Assembly (NCBI GenBank): GCA_007844125.1
Contig: CM017569.1
Location: 8,770,995 to 8,834,994 of the forward strand
Reading direction: 5' to 3'
Source: Sinonovacula constricta
Taxonomy: Eukaryota; Mollusca; Bivalvia; Cardiida; Solecurtidae
Length of the DNA: 64,000 bases
The translations under genes were made by a program, and so were the position numbers. A model generated the notes under the pieces. That model saw only the letters and a program-made list of their open reading frames with translations. It made no database searches and was not told where the DNA came from. This document shows positions 36,840 to 50,160 of the stretch, one piece after another. Within the stretch, counting starts at the first letter, position 1. Each line of letters starts with the position of its first letter.

Positions 36840-39800
36840 ATGGAGTTTGATGGGTTGGATACTGGTATGGTAGATAGAGATGGATATCATTATGTTAGAT
36901 AGGGTTGGGTATTGGTATGTTGGATAGGGTTGGATATCATTATGTTGGATAGGGTTGGGTATTGGTATGTTGGATAGGGTTGGATATCATTATGTTAGAC
37001 AGGGTTGGATACTGGTATGTTGGATAGGGTTGGATATCATTATGTTAGACAGGATTGGATACTGGTATGTTGGATAGGGTTGGATATCATTATGTTAGAC
37101 AGGGTTGGATACTGGTATGTTGGATAGGGTTGGATATCATTATGTTAGACAGGGTTGGATACTGGTATGTTGGATAGGGTTGGATATCATTATGTTAGAC
37201 AGGATTGGATACTGGTATGTTGGATAGGGTTGGATATCATTATGTTAGACAGGGTTGGATACTGGTATGTTGGATAGGGTTGGATATCATTATGTAAGAT
37301 AGGGTTGGGTATTGGTATGTTGGATAGGGTTGGATATCATTATGTTAGACAGGGTTGGGTATTGGTATGTTGGATAGGGTTGGATATCATTATGTTAGAC
37401 AGGGTTGGATACTGGTATGTTGGATAGGATTGGATATCATTATGTTAGACAGGGTTGGATACTGGTATGTTGGATAGGGTTGGATATCATTATGTTAGAC
37501 AGGGTTGGGTATTGGTATGTTGGATAGGATTGGATATCATTATGTTAGACAGGGTTGGATATCATTATGTTAGACAGGGTTGGGTATTGGTATGTTGGAT
37601 AGGGTTGGATATCATTATGTTAGACAGGATTGGATACTGGTATGTTGGATAGGGTTGGATATCATTATGTTAGACAGGGTTGGATACTGGTATGTTGTAT
37701 AGGATTGGATATCATTATGTTAGACAGGGTTGGGTATTGGTATGTTGGATAGGGTTGGATATCATTATGTTAGACAGGGTTGGATACTGGTATGTTGGAT
37801 AGGGTTGGATATCATTATGTTAGACAGGGTTGGGTATTGGTATGTTGGATAGGGTTGGATATCATTATGTTAGACAGGGTTGGATACTGGTATGTTGTAT
37901 AGGATTGGATATCATTATGTTAGAAAGGGTTGGATACTGGTATGTTGGATAGGGTTGGATATCATTATGTTAGACAGGGTTGGATACTGGTATGTTGTGT
38001 AGGATTGGATATCATTATGTTAGAAAGGGTTGGATACTGGTATGTTGGATAGGATTGGATATCATTATGTTAGACAGGGTTGGATAGTGGTATGTTGGAT
38101 AGGGTTGGATATCATTATGTTAGACAGGGTTGGATACTGGTATGTTGGATAGGGTTGGATATCATTATGTTAGACAGGGTTGGATACTGGTATGTTGTAT
38201 AGGATTGGATATCATTATGTTAGACAGGGTTGGATACTGGTATGTTGGATAGGATTGGATATCATTATGTTAGACAGGGTTGGATACTGGTATGTTGGAT
38301 AGGGTTGGATATCATTATGTTAGACAGGGTTGGGTATTGGTATGTTGGATAGGGTTGGATATCATTATGTTAGACAGGATTGGATACTGGTATGTTGGAT
38401 AGGGTTGGATATCATTATGTTAGACAGGGTTGGATACTGGTATGTTGGATAGGGTTGGATATCATTATGTTAGACAGGGTTGGGTATTGTTATGTTGGAT
38501 AGGGTTGGATATCATTATGTTAGACAGGGTTGGGTACTGGTATGTTGGATAGGATTGGATATCATTATGTTAGACAGGATTGGATACTGGTATGTTGTAT
38601 AGGATTGGATATCATTATGTTAGACAGGGTTGGATACTGGTATGTTGGATAGGGTTGGATATCATTATGTTAGACAGGGTTGGATACTGGTATGTTGGAT
38701 AGGGTTGGATATCATTATGTTAGACAGGGTTGGATACTGGTATGTTGGATAGGGTTGGATATCATTATGTTAGACAGGGTTGGGTATTGGTATGTTGGAT
38801 AGGGTTGGATATCATTATGTTAGACAGGATTGGATACTGGTATGTTGGATAGGGTTGGATATCATTATGTTAGACAGGGTTGGATACTGGTATGTTGGAT
38901 AGGATTGGATATCATTATGTTAGACAGGGTTGGATACTGGTATGTTGGATAGGGTTGGATATCATTATGTTAGACAGGGTTGGGTATTGGTATGTTGGAT
39001 TGGATTGGATATCATTATGTTAGACGGGGTTGGATACTAGTATGTTGGATAGGGTTGGATATCATTATGTTAGACAGGGTTGGGTATTGGTATGTTGGAT
39101 AGGGTTGGATATCATTATGTTAGACAGGGTTGGATACTGGTATGTTGGATAGGGTTGGATATCATTATGTTAGACAGGGTTGGATACTGGTATGTTGGAT
39201 AGGGTTGGATATCATTATGTTAGACAGGGTTGGATACTGGTATGTTGGATAGGGTTGGATATCATTATGTTAGACAGGGTTGGGTATTGGTATGTTGGAT
39301 AGGATTGGATATCATTATGTTAGACAGGGTTGGGTATTGGTATGTTGGATAGGGTTGGATATCATTATGTTAGACAGGATTGGATACTGGTATGTTGGAT
39401 AGGGTTGGATATCATTATGTTAGACAGGGTTGGATACTGGTATGTTGGATAGGGTTGGATATCATTATGTTAGACAGGGTTGGGTATTGGTATGTTGGAT
39501 TGGATTGGATATCATTATGTTAGACAGGGTTGGGTATTGTTATGTTAGATAGGGTTGGATATCATTATGTTAGACAGGGTTGGATACTGGTATGTTGGAT
39601 AGGATTGGATATCATTATGTTAGATAGGGTTGGATACTGGTATGTTGGATGGGATTGGATATCATTATGTTAGACAGGGTTGGATACTGGTATGTTGGAT
39701 AGGGTTGGATATCATTATGTTAGACAGGGTTGGATACTGGTATGTTGGATAGGATTGGATATCATTATGTTAGATAGGGTTGGATACTGGTATGTTGGAT

Positions 39801-42800
39801 AGGATTGGATATCATTATGTTAGACAGGGTTGGATACTGGTATGTTGGATAGGGTTGGATATCATTATGTTAGACAGGGTTGGGTATTGGTATGTTGGAT
39901 AGGGTTGGATATCATTATGTTAGACAGGGTTGGATATCATTATGTTAGACAGGGTTGGATACTGGTATGTTGGATAGGATTGGATATCATTATGTTAGAC
40001 AGGGTTGGATACTGGTATGTTGGATAGGGTTGGATATCATTATGTTAGACAGGGTTTGGTATTGGTATGTTGGATAGGATTGGATATCATTATGTTAGAC
40101 AGGGTTGGATACTGGTATGTTGGATAGGGTTGGATATCATTATGTTAGACAGGGTTGGGTATTGGTATGTTGGATAGGGTTGGATATCATTATGTTAGAA
40201 AGGGTTGGGTATTGGTATGTTGGATAGGGTTGGATATTATTATGTTAGACAGGGTTGGATACTGGTATGTTGGATAGGGTTGGATATCATTATGTAAGAT
40301 AGGGTTGGGTATTGGTATGTTGGATAGGATTGGATATCATTATGTTAGACAGGGTTGGGTATTGGTATGTTGGATAGGGTTGGATATTATGTTAGAAAGG
40401 GTTGGGTATTGGTATGTTGGATAGGGTTGGATATCATTATGTTAGAAAGGGTTTGGTATTGGTATGTTGGATAGGATTGGATATCATTATGTTAGACAGG
40501 GTTGGGTATTGTTATGTTGGATAGGGTTGGATATCATTATGTTAGACAGGGTTGGATACTGGTATTTTGGATAGGGTTGGATATCATTATGTTAGACAGG
40601 GTTGGGTATTGGTATGTTGGATAGGGTTGGATATCATTATGTTAGACAGGGTTGGATACTGGTATGTTGGATAGGATTGGATATCATTATGTTAGACAGG
40701 GTTGGATACTGGTATGTTGGATAGGGTTGGATATCATTATGTTAGACAGGGTTGGATACTGGTATGTTGGATAGGGTTGGATATCATTATGTTAGACAGG
40801 GTTGGATACTGGTATGTTGGATAGGATTGGATATCATTATGTTAGACAGGGTTGGGTATTGGTATGTTGGATAGGGTTGGATATCATTATGTTAGACAGG
40901 GTTGGGTATTGGTATGTTGGATAGGGTTGGATATCATTATGTTAGACAGGGTTGGGTATTGGTATGTTGGATAGGGTTGGATATCATTATGTTAGACAGG
41001 GTTGGATACTGGTATGTTGGATAGGGTTGGATATCATTATGTAAGATAGGGTTGGGTATTGGTATGTTGGATAGGGTTGGATATCATTATGTTAGACAGG
41101 GTTGGATACTGGTATGTTGGATAGGGTTGGATATCATTATGTTAGACAGGGTTGGGTATTGGTATGTTGGATAGGGTTGGATATCATTATGTTAGACAGG
41201 GTTGGGTATTGGTATGTTGGATAGGGTTGGATATCATTATGTTAGACAGGGTTGGATATTGGTATGTTGGATAGGATTGGATATCATTATGTTAGACAGG
41301 GTTGGATACTGGTATGTTGGATAGGGTTGGATATTATGTTAGAAAGGGTTTGGTATTGGTATGTTGGATAGGGTTGGATATCATTATGTTAGAAAGGGTT
41401 TGGTACTGGTATGTTGGATAGGATTGGATATCATTATGTTAGACAGGGTTGGGTATTGGTATGTTGGATAGGGTTGGATATCATTATGTTAGACAGGGTT
41501 GGATATTGGTATGTTGGATAGGGTTGGATATCATTATGTTAGACAGGGTTGGATATTGGTATGTTGGATAGGGTTGGATATTATGTTAGAAAGGGTTTGG
41601 TATTGGTATGTTGGATAGGGTTGGATATCATAATGTTAGACAGGGTTTGGTACTGGTATGTTGGATAGGATTGGATATCATTATGTTAGACAGGGTTGGG
41701 TATTGGTATGTTGGATAGGGTTGGATATCATTATGTTAGACAGGGTTGGGTATTGGTATGTTGGATAGGGTTGGATATCATTATGTTAGACAGGGATGGA
41801 TATCATTATGTTAGACAGGGTTGGGTATTGGTATGTTGGATAGGGTTGGATATCATTATGTTAGACAGGGTTGGGTATTGGTATGTTGGATAGGGTTGGA
41901 TATCATTATGTTAGACAGGGTTGGGTATTGGTATGTTGGATAGGGTTGGATATCATTATGTTAGACAGGGTTGGGTATTGGTATGTTGGATAGGGTTGGA
42001 TATCATTATGTTAGACAGGGTTGGATATCATTATGTTAGACAGGGTTGGGTATTGGTATGTTGGATAGGGTTGGATATCATTATGTTAGACAGGGTTGGA
42101 TACTGGTATGTTGGATAGGGTTGGATATCATTATGTTAGACAGGGTTGGATACTGGTATGTTGGATAGGATTGGATATCATTATGTTAGACAGGGTTGGA
42201 TACTGGTATGTTGGATAGGGTTGGATATCATTATGTTAGACAGGGTTGGGTATTGGTATGTTGGATAGGGTTGGATATCATTATGTTAGACAGGGTTGGG
42301 TATTGGTATGTTGGATAGGGTTGGATATCATTATGTTAGACAGGGTTGGGTATTGGTATGTTGGATAGGGTTGGATATCATTATGTTAGACAGGGTTGGA
42401 TACTGGTATGTTGGATAGGGTTGGATATCATTATGTAAGATAGGGTTGGGTATTGGTATGTTGGATAGGGTTGGATATCATTATGTTAGACAGGGTTGGA
42501 TACTGGTATGTTGGATAGGGTTGGATATCATTATGTTAGACAGGGTTGGGTATTGGTATGTTGGATAGGGTTGGATATCATTATGTTAGACAGGGTTGGG
42601 TATTGGTATGTTGGATAGGGTTGGATATCATTATGTTAGACAGGGTTGGATATTGGTATGTTGGATAGGATTGGATATCATTATGTTAGACAGGGTTGGA
42701 TACTGGTATGTTGGATAGGGTTGGATATTATGTTAGAAAGGGTTTGGTATTGGTATGTTGGATAGGGTTGGATATCATTATGTTAGAAAGGGTTTGGTAC

Positions 42801-45800
42801 TGGTATGTTGGATAGGATTGGATATCATTATGTTAGACAGGGTTGGGTATTGGTATGTTGGATAGGGTTGGATATCATTATGTTAGACAGGGTTGGATAT
42901 TGGTATGTTGGATAGGGTTGGATATCATTATGTTAGACAGGGTTGGATATTGGTATGTTGGATAGGGTTGGATATTATGTTAGAAAGGGTTGGTATTGGT
43001 ATGTTGGATAGGGTTGGATATCATAATGTTAGACAGGGTTTGGTACTGGTATGTTGGATAGGATTGGATATCATTATGTTAGACAGGGTTGGGTATTGGT
43101 ATGTTGGATAGGGTTGGATATCATTATGTTAGACAGGGTTGGGTATTGGTATGTTGGATAGGGTTGGATATCATTATGTTAGACAGGGTTGGATATCATT
43201 ATGTTAGACAGGGTTTGGTACTGGTATGTTGGATAGGATTGGATATCATTATGTTAGACAGGGTTGGGTATTGGTATGTTGGATAGGGTTGTATATCATT
43301 ATGTTAGACAGGGTTGGATACTGGTATGTTGGATAGGGTTGGATATCATTATGTTAGACAGGGTTGGGTACTGGTATGTTGGATAGGATTGGATATCATT
43401 ATGGTAGACAGGGTTGGATACTGGTATGTTGGATAGGGTTGGATATCATTATGTTAGACAGGGTTGGATACTGGTATGTTGGATAGGGTTGGATATCATT
43501 ATGTTAGACAGGGTTGGGTATTGGTATGTTGGATAGGGTTGGATATCATTATGTTAGACAGGGTTGGGTATTGGTATGTTGGATAGGGTTGGATATCATT
43601 ATGTTAGACAGGGTTGGGTATTGGTATGTTGGATAGGGTTGGATATCATTATGTTAGACAGGGTTGGATATCATTATGTTAGACAGGGTTGGGTATTGGT
43701 ATGTTGGATAGGGTTGGATATCATTATGTTAGACAGGGTTGGATACTGGTATGTTGGATAGGGTTGGATATCATTATGTTAGACAGGGTTGGATACTGGT
43801 ATGTTGGATAGGATTGGATATCATTATGTTAGACAGGGTTGGATACTGGTATGTTGGATAGGGTTGGATATCATTATGTTAGACAGGGTTGGGTATTGGT
43901 ATGTTGGATAGGGTTGGATATCATTATGTTAGACAGGGTTGGGTATTGGTATGTTGGATAGGGTTGGATATCATTATGTTAGACAGGGTTGGGTATTGGT
44001 ATGTTGGATAGGGTTGGATATCATTATGTTAGACAGGGTTGGATACTGGTATGTTGGATAGGGTTGGATATCATTATGTAAGATAGGGTTGGGTATTGGT
44101 ATGTTGGATAGGGTTGGATATCATTATGTTAGACAGGGTTGGATACTGGTATGTTGGATAGGGTTGGATATCATTATGTTAGACAGGGTTGGGTATTGGT
44201 ATGTTGGATAGGGTTGGATATCATTATGTTAGACAGGGTTGGGTATTGGTATGTTGGATAGGGTTGGATATCATTATGTTAGACAGGGTTGGATATTGGT
44301 ATGTTGGATAGGATTGGATATCATTATGTTAGACAGGGTTGGATACTGGTATGTTGGATAGGGTTGGATATTATGTTAGAAAGGGTTTGGTATTGGTATG
44401 TTGGATAGGGTTGGATATCATTATGTTAGAAAGGGTTTGGTACTGGTATGTTGGATAGGATTGGATATCATTATGTTAGACAGGGTTGGGTATTGGTATG
44501 TTGGATAGGGTTGGATATCATTATGTTAGACAGGGTTGGATATTGGTATGTTGGATAGGGTTGGATATCATTATGTTAGACAGGGTTGGATATTGGTATG
44601 TTGGATAGGGTTGGATATTATGTTAGAAAGGGTTTGGTATTGGTATGTTGGATAGGGTTGGATATCATAATGTTAGACAGGGTTTGGTACTGGTATGTTG
44701 GATAGGATTGGATATCATTATGTTAGACAGGGTTGGGTATTGGTATGTTGGATAGGGTTGGATATCATTATGTTAGACAGGGTTGGGTATTGGTATGTTG
44801 GATAGGGTTGGATATCATTATGTTAGACAGGGTTGGATATCATTATGTTAGACAGGGTTTGGTACTGGTATGTTGGATAGGATTGGATATCATTATGTTA
44901 GACAGGGTTGGGTATTGGTATGTTGGATAGGGTTGTATATCATTATGTTAGACAGGGTTGGATACTGGTATGTTGGATAGGGTTGGATATCATTATGTTA
45001 GACAGGGTTGGGTACTGGTATGTTGGATAGGATTGGATATCATTATGGTAGACAGGGTTGGATACTGGTATGTTGGATAGGGTTGGATATCATTATGTTA
45101 GACAGGGTTGGATACTGGTATGTTGGATAGGGTTGGATATCATTATGTTAGACAGGGTTGGATACTGGTATGTTGGATAGGGTTGGATATCATTATGTTA
45201 GACAGGGTTGGATACTGGTATGTTGGATAGGGTTGGATATCATTATGTTAGACAGGGTTGGATACTGGTATGTTGGATAGGGTTGGATATCATTATGTTA
45301 GACAGGGTTGGATACTGGTATGTTGGATAGGGTTGGATATCATTATGTTAGACAGGGTTGGATACTGGTATGTTGGATAGGGTTGGATATCATTATGTTA
45401 GACAGGGTTGGATACTGGTATGTTGGATAGGATTGGATATCATTATGTTAGACAGGGTTGGATACTGGTATGTTGGATAGGGTTGGATATCATTATGTTA
45501 GACAGGGTTGGGTACTGGTATGTTGGATAGGATTGGATATCATTATGTTAGACAGGGTTGGATACTGGTATGTTGGATAGGGTTGGATATCATTATGTTA
45601 GACAGGGTTGGATACTGGTATGTTGGATAGGGTTGGATATCATTATGTTAGACAGGGTTGGATACTGGTATGTTGGATAGGGTTGGATATCATTATGTTA
45701 GACAGGGTTGGGTACTGGTATGTTGGATAGGGTTGGATATCATTATGTTAGACAGGGTTGGATACTGGTATGTTGGATAGGGTTGGATATCATTATGTTA

Positions 45801-48800
45801 GACAGGATTGGATACTGGTATGTTGGATAGGATTGGATATCATTATGTTAGACAGGGTTGGATACTGGTATGTTGGATAGGGTTGGATATCATTATGTTA
45901 GACAGGGTTGGATACTGGTATGTTGGATAGGATTGGATATCATTATGTTAGACAGGGTTGGATACTGGTATGTTGGATAGGATTGGATATCATTATGTTA
46001 GACAGGGTTGGATATCATTATGTTAGACAGGGTTGGATATCATTATGTTAGACAGGGTTGGATATCATTATGTTAGACAGGGTTGGATATCATTATGTTG
46101 GATAGGATTGGATATCATTATGTTAGATAGGGTTGGATATCATTATGTTAGACAGGGTTGGATACTGGTATGTTGGATAGGATTGGATATCATTATGTTA
46201 GACAGGGTTGGATACTGGTATGTTGGATAGGATTTGATATCATTATGTTAGACAGGGTTGGATATCATTATGTTAGACAGGGTTGGATATCATTATGTTA
46301 GACAGGGTTGGATACTGGTATGTTGGATAGGGTTGGATATCATTATGTTAGACAGGGTTGGATACTGGTATGTTGGATAGGATTGGATATCATTATGTTA
46401 GACAGGGTTGGATACTGGTATGTTGGATAGGGTTGGATATCATTATGTTAGACAGGGTTGGATACTGGTATGTTGGATAGGGTTGGATATCATTATGTTA
46501 GACAGGGTTGGATACTGGTATGTTGGATAGGGTTGGATATCATTATGTTAGACAGGGTTGGGTACTGGTATGTTGGATAGGGTTGGATATCATTATGTTA
46601 GACAGGGTTGGGTATTGGTATGTTGGATAGGATTGGATATCATTATGTTAGACAGGGTTGGATACTGGTATGTTGGATAGGATTGTATATCATTATGTTA
46701 GAAAGGGTTGGGTATTGGTATGTTGGATAGGGTTGGATATCATTATGTTAGACAGGGTTGGATACTGGTATGTTGGATAGGATTGGATATCATTATGTTA
46801 GAAAGGGTTTGGTATTGGTATGTTGGATAGGGTTGGATATCATTATGTTAGACAGGGTTGGGTATTGGTATGTTGGATAGGGTTGGATATCATTATGTTA
46901 GACAGGGTTGGGTATTGTTATGTTGGATAGGATTGGATATCATTATGTTAGACAGGGTTGGGTATTGGTATGTTGGATAGGGTTGGATATCATTATGTTA
47001 GACAGGGTTGGGTATTGGTATGTTGGATAGGGTTGGATATCATTATGTTGGATAGGGTTGGATATCATTATGTTAGACAGGGTTGGATATCATTATGTTA
47101 GACAGGGTTGGGTATTGGTATGTTGGATAGGGTTGGATATCATTATGTTAGACAGGGTTGGGTATTGTTATGTTGGATAGGATTGGATATCATTATGTTA
47201 GACAGGGTTGGGTATTGGTATGTTGGATAGGGTTGGATATCATTATGTTAGACAGGGTTGGGTATTGGTATGTTGGATAGGGTTGGATAGTGGTATTTTC
47301 TATAGGGTTGGATATCATTATGTTGGATAGGGTTGGATAGTGGTATTTTCTATAGCGTTGGATATCATTATGTTGGATAGGGTTGGATAGTGGTATTTTC
47401 TATAGAGATGGATATCATTATGTTAGACAGGGTTGGATACTGGTATGTTGGATAGGGTTGGATATCATTATGTTAGACAGGGTTGGGTATTGGTATGTTG
47501 GATAGGGTTGGATATCATTATGTTAGACAGGGTTGGGTATTGGTATGTTGGATAGGGTTGGATATCATTATGTTAGACAGGGTTGGGTATTGGTATGTTG
47601 GATAGGATTGGATATCATTATGTTAGACAGGGTTGGATACTGGTATGTTGGATAGGGTTGGATATCATTATGTTAGACAGGGTTGGGTATTGGTATGTTG
47701 GATAGGGTTGGATATCATTATGTTAGACAGGGTTGGATACTGGTATGTTGGATAGGGTTGGATATCATTATGTTGGATAGGGTTGGATATCATTATGTTA
47801 GACAGGGTTGGGTATTGGTATGTTGGATAGGGTTGGATATCATTATGTTAGACAGGGTTGGATACTGGTATGTTGGATAGGATTGGATGTCATTATGTTA
47901 GACAGGGTTGGATACTGGTATGTTGGATAGGGTTGGATATCATTATGTTAGACAGGGTTGGATACTGGTATGTTGGATAGGATTGGATATCATTATGTTA
48001 GACAGGGTTGGATACTGGTATGTTGGATAGGGTTGGATATCATTATGTTAGACAGGGTTGGGTATTGGTATGTTGGATAGGGTTGGATATCATTATGTTA
48101 GACAGGGTTGGGTATTGTTATGTTGGATAGGGTTGGATATCATTATGTTAGACAGGGTTGGGTACTGGTATGTTGGATAGGGTTGGATATCATTATGTTA
48201 GACAGGGTTGGATACTGGTATGTTAGACAGGGTTGGATACTGGTATGTTGGATAGGGTTGGATATTATGTTAGACAGGGTTGGATACTAGTATGTTGGAT
48301 AGGGTTGGATATCATTATGTTAGACAGGGTTGGGTATTGGTATGTTGGATAGGATTGGATATCATTATGTTAGACAGGGTTGGATATCATTATGTTAGAC
48401 AGGGTTGGATATCATTATGTTAGACAGGGTTGGATACTGGTATGTTGGATAGGGTTGGATATCATTATGTTAGACAGGGTTGGGTATTGGTATGTTAGAT
48501 AGGATTGGATATCATTATGTTAGACAGGGTTGGATACTGGTATGTTGGATAGGGTTGGATATCATTATGTTAGACAGGGTTGGATACTGGTATGTTGGAT
48601 AGGGTTGGATATCATTATGTTAAACAGGGTTGGATACTGGTATGTTGGATAGGGTTGGATATCATTATGTTAGATAGGGTTGGATACTGGTATGTTGGAT
48701 AGGGTTGGATATCATTATGTTAGACAGGGTTGGGTATTGGTATGTTGGATAGGGTTGGATATCATTATGTTAGACAGGGTTGGATACTGGTATGTTGGAT

Positions 48801-50160
48801 AGGGTTGGATATCATTATGTTAGACAGGGTTGGATACTGGTATGTTGGATAGGGTTGGATATCATTATGTTAGACAGGGTTGGATACTGGTATGTTGGAT
48901 AGGGTTGGATATCATTATGTTAGACAGGGTTGGGTATTGGTATGTTGGATAGGGTTGGATATCATTATGTTAGACAGGGTTGGATACTGGTATGTTGGAT
49001 AGGGTTGGATATCATTATGTTAGATAGGGTTGGATATCATTATGTTAGATAGGGTTGGATACTGGTATGTTGGATAGGGTTGGATATCATTATGTTAGAC
49101 AGGATTGGATACTGGTATGTTGGATAGGGTTGGATATCATTATGTTAGACAGGGTTGGATACTGGTATGTTGGATAGGGTTGGATATCATTATGTTAGAC
49201 AGGATTGGATACTGGTATGTTGGATAGGGTTGGATATCATTATGTTAGACAGGGTTGGATACTGGTATGTTGGATAGGGTTGGATATCATTATGTTAGAC
49301 AGGATTGGATACTGGTATGTTGGATAGGGTTGGATATCATTATGTTAGACAGGATTGGATACTGGTATGTTGGATAGGGTTGGATATCATTATGTTAGAC
49401 AGGGTTGGATACTGGTATGTTGGATAGGGTTGGATATCATTATGTTAGACAGGATTGGATACTGGTATGTTGGATAGGGTTGGATATCATTATGTTAGAC
49501 AGGATTGGATACTGGTATGTTGGATAGGGTTGGATATCATTATGTTAGACAGGATTGGATACTGGTATGTTGGATAGGGTTGGATATCATTATGTTAGGG
49601 TTGGATATTGTTATGTTGGATAGGGTTGGATATCATTATGTTAGACAGGGTTGGATACTGGTATGTTGGATAGGGTTGGATATCATTATGTTAGACAGGG
49701 TTGGATACTGGTATGTTGGATAGGGTTGGATATCATTATGTTAGATAGGGTTGGATACTGGTATGTTGGATAGGGTTGGATATCATTATGTTGGATAGGG
49801 TTGGATACTGGTATGTTGGATAGGGTTGGATATCATTATGTTGGATAGGGTTGGATACTGGTATGTTGGATAGTGTGGGATACCTGTATGTTGGATAGGG
49901 TTGGATACCGGTATGTTGGATAGGGCTGGATACCAATTTGTTGGATATGGTTGGATATCAGTATTTTGGATAGGTTTGGATACCTGTAGGTTGGATAAGG
50001 TTGGATATCAGTATTTGAGATAGGGTTGGATACCGGTATGTTCAATAGGGTTTGATATCAGTAATTTGAATAGGTTTGGATACCTGTAGGTTGGATAGGG
50101 TTGGATATCAGTATTTGAGATAGGGTTGGATACCGGTATGTTGAATAGGGTTGGATATGT
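36840..50160. repeat. Intron 3 satellite-like array of 50-bp units (25-bp dimers)
   Basis: About 265 units of 50 bp span 13.3 kb. Each unit is two related 25-bp halves: one contains GGGTTGGATACTGGTATG, the other GGGTTGGATATCATTATG. Odd numbers of halves occur where GGATATCATTATG halves repeat consecutively (for example 45990-46150). The plus strand is G/T-rich and very C-poor, and most units carry a GATATC site. Rare variants (ATATTATGTTAGAAAGG, ATGTAAGATAGGG, ATGGTAGACAGG) recur at fixed offsets and mark long internal duplications. Copies at 47285-47410 (TATTTTCTATAG variants) and 49860-50160 are diverged. Period 50 is not divisible by three, so frames are short (about 65 codons) and not coding. 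Confidence 0.98.

Noticed and set aside
37455..49936. Recurring open frames of 60-72 codons (MLDRVGYHYVRQGW type)
   Set aside because: They are by-products of the 50-bp repeat; the period is not divisible by three, so each frame closes after about four units.
20400..50160. CRISPR-like arrays with regular 49- and 50-bp periods
   Set aside because: There are no unique spacers between repeats and no cas genes, and the flanking exons are eukaryotic. These are minisatellites.
36840..50160. Interstitial telomere array
   Set aside because: AGGGTT occurs once per 25-bp half-unit inside a longer non-telomeric sequence; there are no consecutive TTAGGG repeats.
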